Below the pieces are notes generated by a model. That model made no database searches and was not told where the DNA came from. It saw nothing but the letters and a program-made list of their open reading frames with translations. A program made the position numbers and the translations under genes. This document shows positions 42,193-44,708 of a DNA stretch of 44,708 nt, in pieces (position 1 is the first letter of the stretch; every line of letters begins with the position of its first letter). The DNA is from Puniceicoccales bacterium (GTDB taxonomy: Bacteria > Verrucomicrobiota > Verrucomicrobiia > Opitutales > UBA953). The stretch is from positions 1-44,708 of the forward strand of contig JAISZI010000060.1 in NCBI GenBank assembly GCA_031269335.1, read 5' to 3'.

Positions 42193-42316
42193 GTGAAGAA
42201 CAAGACATGTTTCGGACGTTTTGGTTGCCGACTGGCGCAGAAAGAGTGGTGGCGGCGAGGGTCGGGGCATGTTTTTTTGTCGTCAATTTTCGGAATCTAA
42301 TCTTTGGAGTTCGGGC

Positions 42317-43090
42317 ATGGATACCATTCCCTCTTTTTCGCTCGCGGGCAAGGTGGCAGTCGTCATCGGTGGAACCGGCGAGCTTTGTGGCGCGATTTCC
42401 GAGGCGTTTGCCGGGCACGGCGCACGGGTCGCCCTTGTCGGGCGAAATGCCGAAAAGGGAGCGGCGCGGGTAAGTAGAATTGCGGCGGCGAACGGAACGG
42501 CGTGGTTTGAGGACTGCGATGCCAGCGACAAGGGTGCCCTGGAAAACCTGCTCGGTCGCGTGATCGCTCGCGAAGGACGCGTGGACATCCTTGTCAACGG
42601 CGCGGGAGTCAACTCTGCCACGCCCTTTTTCGACATTTCCGACGAAGAGTTTGACCGTATTTTTCGCGTAAATTTGAAGGGTGTGTTTTTCGCCTGTCAG
42701 GTATTTGGGCGTTATTTCGTTGATAACAAGGTTGTTGCGAGCATCATCAACATCGGTTCAGAGAGCGGCATCATACCGCTTTCGCGGGTGTTCACCTATT
42801 CGGCGACAAAAGCTGCCGTGCACAATTTGTCCAAGAACCTCGCCCGCGAATGGGCACCGTTTGGGATCCGCGTGAACACGCTTGTCCCGGGCTTCTTTCC
42901 CGCCGAGCAAAACCGTAAAATCCTTCAACCGGAACGCATTGCAAAAATCCTCGCGCACACGCCGGCGGGGCGTTTCGGTGCGGCACCCGAGCTTGGCGGC
43001 GCCGCAGTGCTCCTTGCAGGAGACGCGTCCGGCTTCATCACTGGTGCCGAGATTGTCGTAGATGGCGGATTTAACGCGATGGCGCTCTGA
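42317..43090 (+). CDS. SDR-family oxidoreductase, mannonate/fructuronate reductase-like
   Basis: A 257-aa classical short-chain dehydrogenase. The cofactor loop GGTGELCG lies at 19-25, [10 protein letters not shown] in the middle, the catalytic tetrad as NIGSES (Ser148) and YSATK (Tyr161, Lys165). After it, [19 protein letters not shown] and [20 protein letters not shown] give the C-terminal signature, ending DGGFNAMAL. The [11 protein letters not shown] stretch resembles fructuronate/D-mannonate reductases of uronate catabolism, a likely but unproven substrate class. ATG 42317 sits at the conserved strand; upstream frames have no conservation. It is divergent from the Rid-like gene and 141 bp upstream of secA. 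The catalytic Tyr is intact, in contrast to the RmlD-like protein at 4164. Confidence 0.88.
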   Translation: MDTIPSFSLAGKVAVVIGGTGELCGAISEAFAGHGARVALVGRNAEKGAARVSRIAAANGTAWFEDCDASDKGALENLLGRVIAREGRVDILVNGAGVNSATPFFDISDEEFDRIFRVNLKGVFFACQVFGRYFVDNKVVASIINIGSESGIIPLSRVFTYSATKAAVHNLSKNLAREWAPFGIRVNTLVPGFFPAEQNRKILQPERIAKILAHTPAGRFGAAPELGGAAVLLAGDASGFITGAEIVVDGGFNAMAL

Positions 43091-43231
43091 CGGTGTCGGC
43101 GGGGCAAACGCGGAGAACGCCCCAGCTCCGCGCCGCTTCCCGAAATTTCCTGACCCCCGCCCGTCCTTTTGCCTTGCTCCCGTAGTCATTCCCCCCTCTC
43201 CTCGCGGAAAGAATCCAGCACACGACAAGTT

Positions 43232-44708
43232 ATGTCATTTTTTTCTTTCCTCAAAATCTTTGCCGGTCGTCACCACCGCCGCTTTGTTAGGCAATGTGTT
43301 CCCATTGTCCGTAAAATCAAAGCCATCGAAAAGAAATGCCAGTCACTCACCGATGAACAACTCAAAGGTTTGACGGCACAGTTCATGGGACGTTATCAAA
43401 AAGGTGAGTCGCTTGATCGTCTTCTCCCCGAAGCTTTTGCCGTTGTCAAAAACGCTGCCCGCCGCCTCCAAGGCACCCAACACATTGTCTGTGGTCACAC
43501 GATGACATGGGACATGGTGCACTACGACGTGCAGCTCATCGGCGGCATCGCCCTCCACAAACGTTACATCGCCGAAATGGCGACCGGCGAAGGCAAAACC
43601 CTCGTCGCCACCCTGCCCCTCTACCTCAACGCTCTTTCCGGTCGCCACTGCCACATCGTCACCGTCAACGATTATCTTGCCCGCCGCGACGCCGAGTGGA
43701 TGGGCTACCTCTTTCAATACCTCGGCCTCACCGTCGGCTGTATCCAAAGCGGCATGGGTCACGACGAGCGAAAAGAGGCTTACTCCGCTAATATCACCTA
43801 CGGCACCGCTTCCGAATTTGGTTTCGACTACCTCCGAGACAACGCCATGGCGAACGTCGCCGAAGACCAAGTCCAAGGCGAACACTTCTACTGTATTGTG
43901 GACGAAATTGACTCCATCCTCATAGACGAAGCCCGCACCCCCCTCATTATTTCCGGTCCCGTTAAAGACGAAGGCGAGGCGCCATTCGCCCAGTTCAAAC
44001 CCCTTATCCAAGACCTCGTCGCGAAACAAAGCCGCCTCTGCACACGCCTCATCTCCGAAGCCCGCGCCGAACTCGAAAAAGACGAATCCGTCCGCGATAC
44101 CGAAACAGCCCTCGAAAAAATGCTCCAAGTTCAGATCGGTATGCCGCGTAATAAACAGCTCCTCAAAATGATGGAAAACGGCACCTGGCGTAAAATGCTT
44201 GATAGATTCGACGCCGAATCCCACGCCAATTTTAACAAAGATAAACGCTACCGCCTCAAAGAAGAACTCTTCTACGCCATCGATGAAAAACGCCATGAAG
44301 CCGACCTCACCCAAATCGGACGCGACACCCTCCGCCCCGACAACCCCGATGCTTTCGTCCTCCCCGACCTCCCAGCCACCTTCGTAGAAATTGATAAAGA
44401 CGAATCCCTCACCCCCGAACAACGCATCGCAAAACGCGAAGAAGCCGAACAACACTTCATCAAAGTCAGCGAAGAGATACACACCATCTCCACTCTCGTC
44501 CGCGCCTATGCTCTCTTTGAACGCGATGTCCAATACGTCGTCCACGAAGGCAAAGTCATGATTGTGGACGAAAACACCGGACGCATCATGCCCGGACGCC
44601 GCTGGAGCGACGGCCTCCACCAAGCCGTCGAAGCAAAAGAAGACGTCTTTATCGAAAAAGAAAACAAAACCTACGCCACTATCACGATACAGAACTATTT
44701 CCGCCTCT
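43232..44708 (+). CDS. secA: Preprotein translocase ATPase SecA, 3' end beyond the window
   Basis: The 492 codons visible from ATG 43232 encode the N-terminal portion of SecA, the ATP-driven motor of SecYEG. Motifs in order are the helicase-like DEAD features: [20 protein letters not shown] with the Walker A in [48 protein letters not shown], and [20 protein letters not shown] (DEID instead of DEVD). After it an extended insert (about 245-405, with [20 protein letters not shown] and [20 protein letters not shown]) is typical of Verrucomicrobiota and Bacteroidota SecA and absent in E. coli. The frame then continues [20 protein letters not shown]. The peptide-binding, helical-scaffold and C-terminal zinc regions are outside. 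It is encoded in its own plus-strand unit. Confidence 0.96.
   Translation, partial: MSFFSFLKIFAGRHHRRFVRQCVPIVRKIKAIEKKCQSLTDEQLKGLTAQFMGRYQKGESLDRLLPEAFAVVKNAARRLQGTQHIVCGHTMTWDMVHYDVQLIGGIALHKRYIAEMATGEGKTLVATLPLYLNALSGRHCHIVTVNDYLARRDAEWMGYLFQYLGLTVGCIQSGMGHDERKEAYSANITYGTASEFGFDYLRDNAMANVAEDQVQGEHFYCIVDEIDSILIDEARTPLIISGPVKDEGEAPFAQFKPLIQDLVAKQSRLCTRLISEARAELEKDESVRDTETALEKMLQVQIGMPRNKQLLKMMENGTWRKMLDRFDAESHANFNKDKRYRLKEELFYAIDEKRHEADLTQIGRDTLRPDNPDAFVLPDLPATFVEIDKDESLTPEQRIAKREEAEQHFIKVSEEIHTISTLVRAYALFERDVQYVVHEGKVMIVDENTGRIMPGRRWSDGLHQAVEAKEDVFIEKENKTYATITIQNYFRL

Noticed and set aside
43343-44623. A 426-codon minus-strand open frame
   Set aside because: It is antisense to secA, whose motifs are unmistakable, and its Phe/Val/Gly-rich product is an artefact of codon bias.

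Overview
The window reads as a chromosomal segment of a Gram-negative bacterium, most likely of the PVC superphylum and probably Verrucomicrobiota (Opitutae-like). The grounds are a SecA with a long insertion after its DEID box, a TPR/TPR/ExbB/ExbD/ExbD operon whose ExbB carries a signal peptide, an isolated type IV prepilin-like protein, GH95 and GH106 exo-glycosidases, weak or absent Shine-Dalgarno sites, and GC-rich palindromic intergenic repeats. This placement is inference; no rRNA gene is present.

Layout. 0-2 kb: two unrecognised minus-strand genes, the second a coiled-coil protein that runs off the left edge. 2.4-2.6 kb: first array of GC palindromes. 2.6-4.1 kb: metY-like O-acetylhomoserine sulfhydrylase behind a tRNA-Leu(CAA). 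4.2-7.2 kb: RmlD-like reductase lacking its catalytic Tyr, Gfo/Idh/MocA oxidoreductase and sugar isomerase/epimerase. 7.2-9.6 kb (minus): Sel1 lipoprotein and NagK-like kinase. 9.7-12.1 kb: YggS, a small unknown and an S41 processing protease. 12.2-18.4 kb: hisG, a Pro/Ala-rich lipoprotein, thrC, tolB, an Mrp ATPase and a small protein. 18.6-18.8 kb: a 26-codon ORF with a consensus ribosome site and its own terminator. 18.9-20.2 kb: RlmI-like methyltransferase, followed by a 70-nt element that can fold in two exclusive ways. 20.4-26.9 kb: the five-gene TPR/ExbB/ExbD operon.

27-36 kb is accessory-like: a GH106 rhamnosidase, a cluster of eight GC palindromes in two opposed blocks, an internally deleted IS66 element with intact 25-bp ends, a third IS66-like end, an 18-repeat solenoid protein and a GH95 fucosidase. 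36-44.7 kb: an AddA-type helicase-nuclease, a prepilin-like protein, YraN, a third palindrome site, LemA, a two-domain Rid-family protein, an SDR oxidoreductase and the 5' part of secA.

Functionally the window mixes housekeeping genes (His, Thr and Met synthesis, secretion, rRNA modification, Fe-S handling), an envelope proton-channel module and sugar or polysaccharide metabolism. The least explained elements are the palindromic repeats, the 26-codon ORF, the alternative hairpins at 20.2 kb, the recently expanded solenoid gene and the left-edge gene pair.
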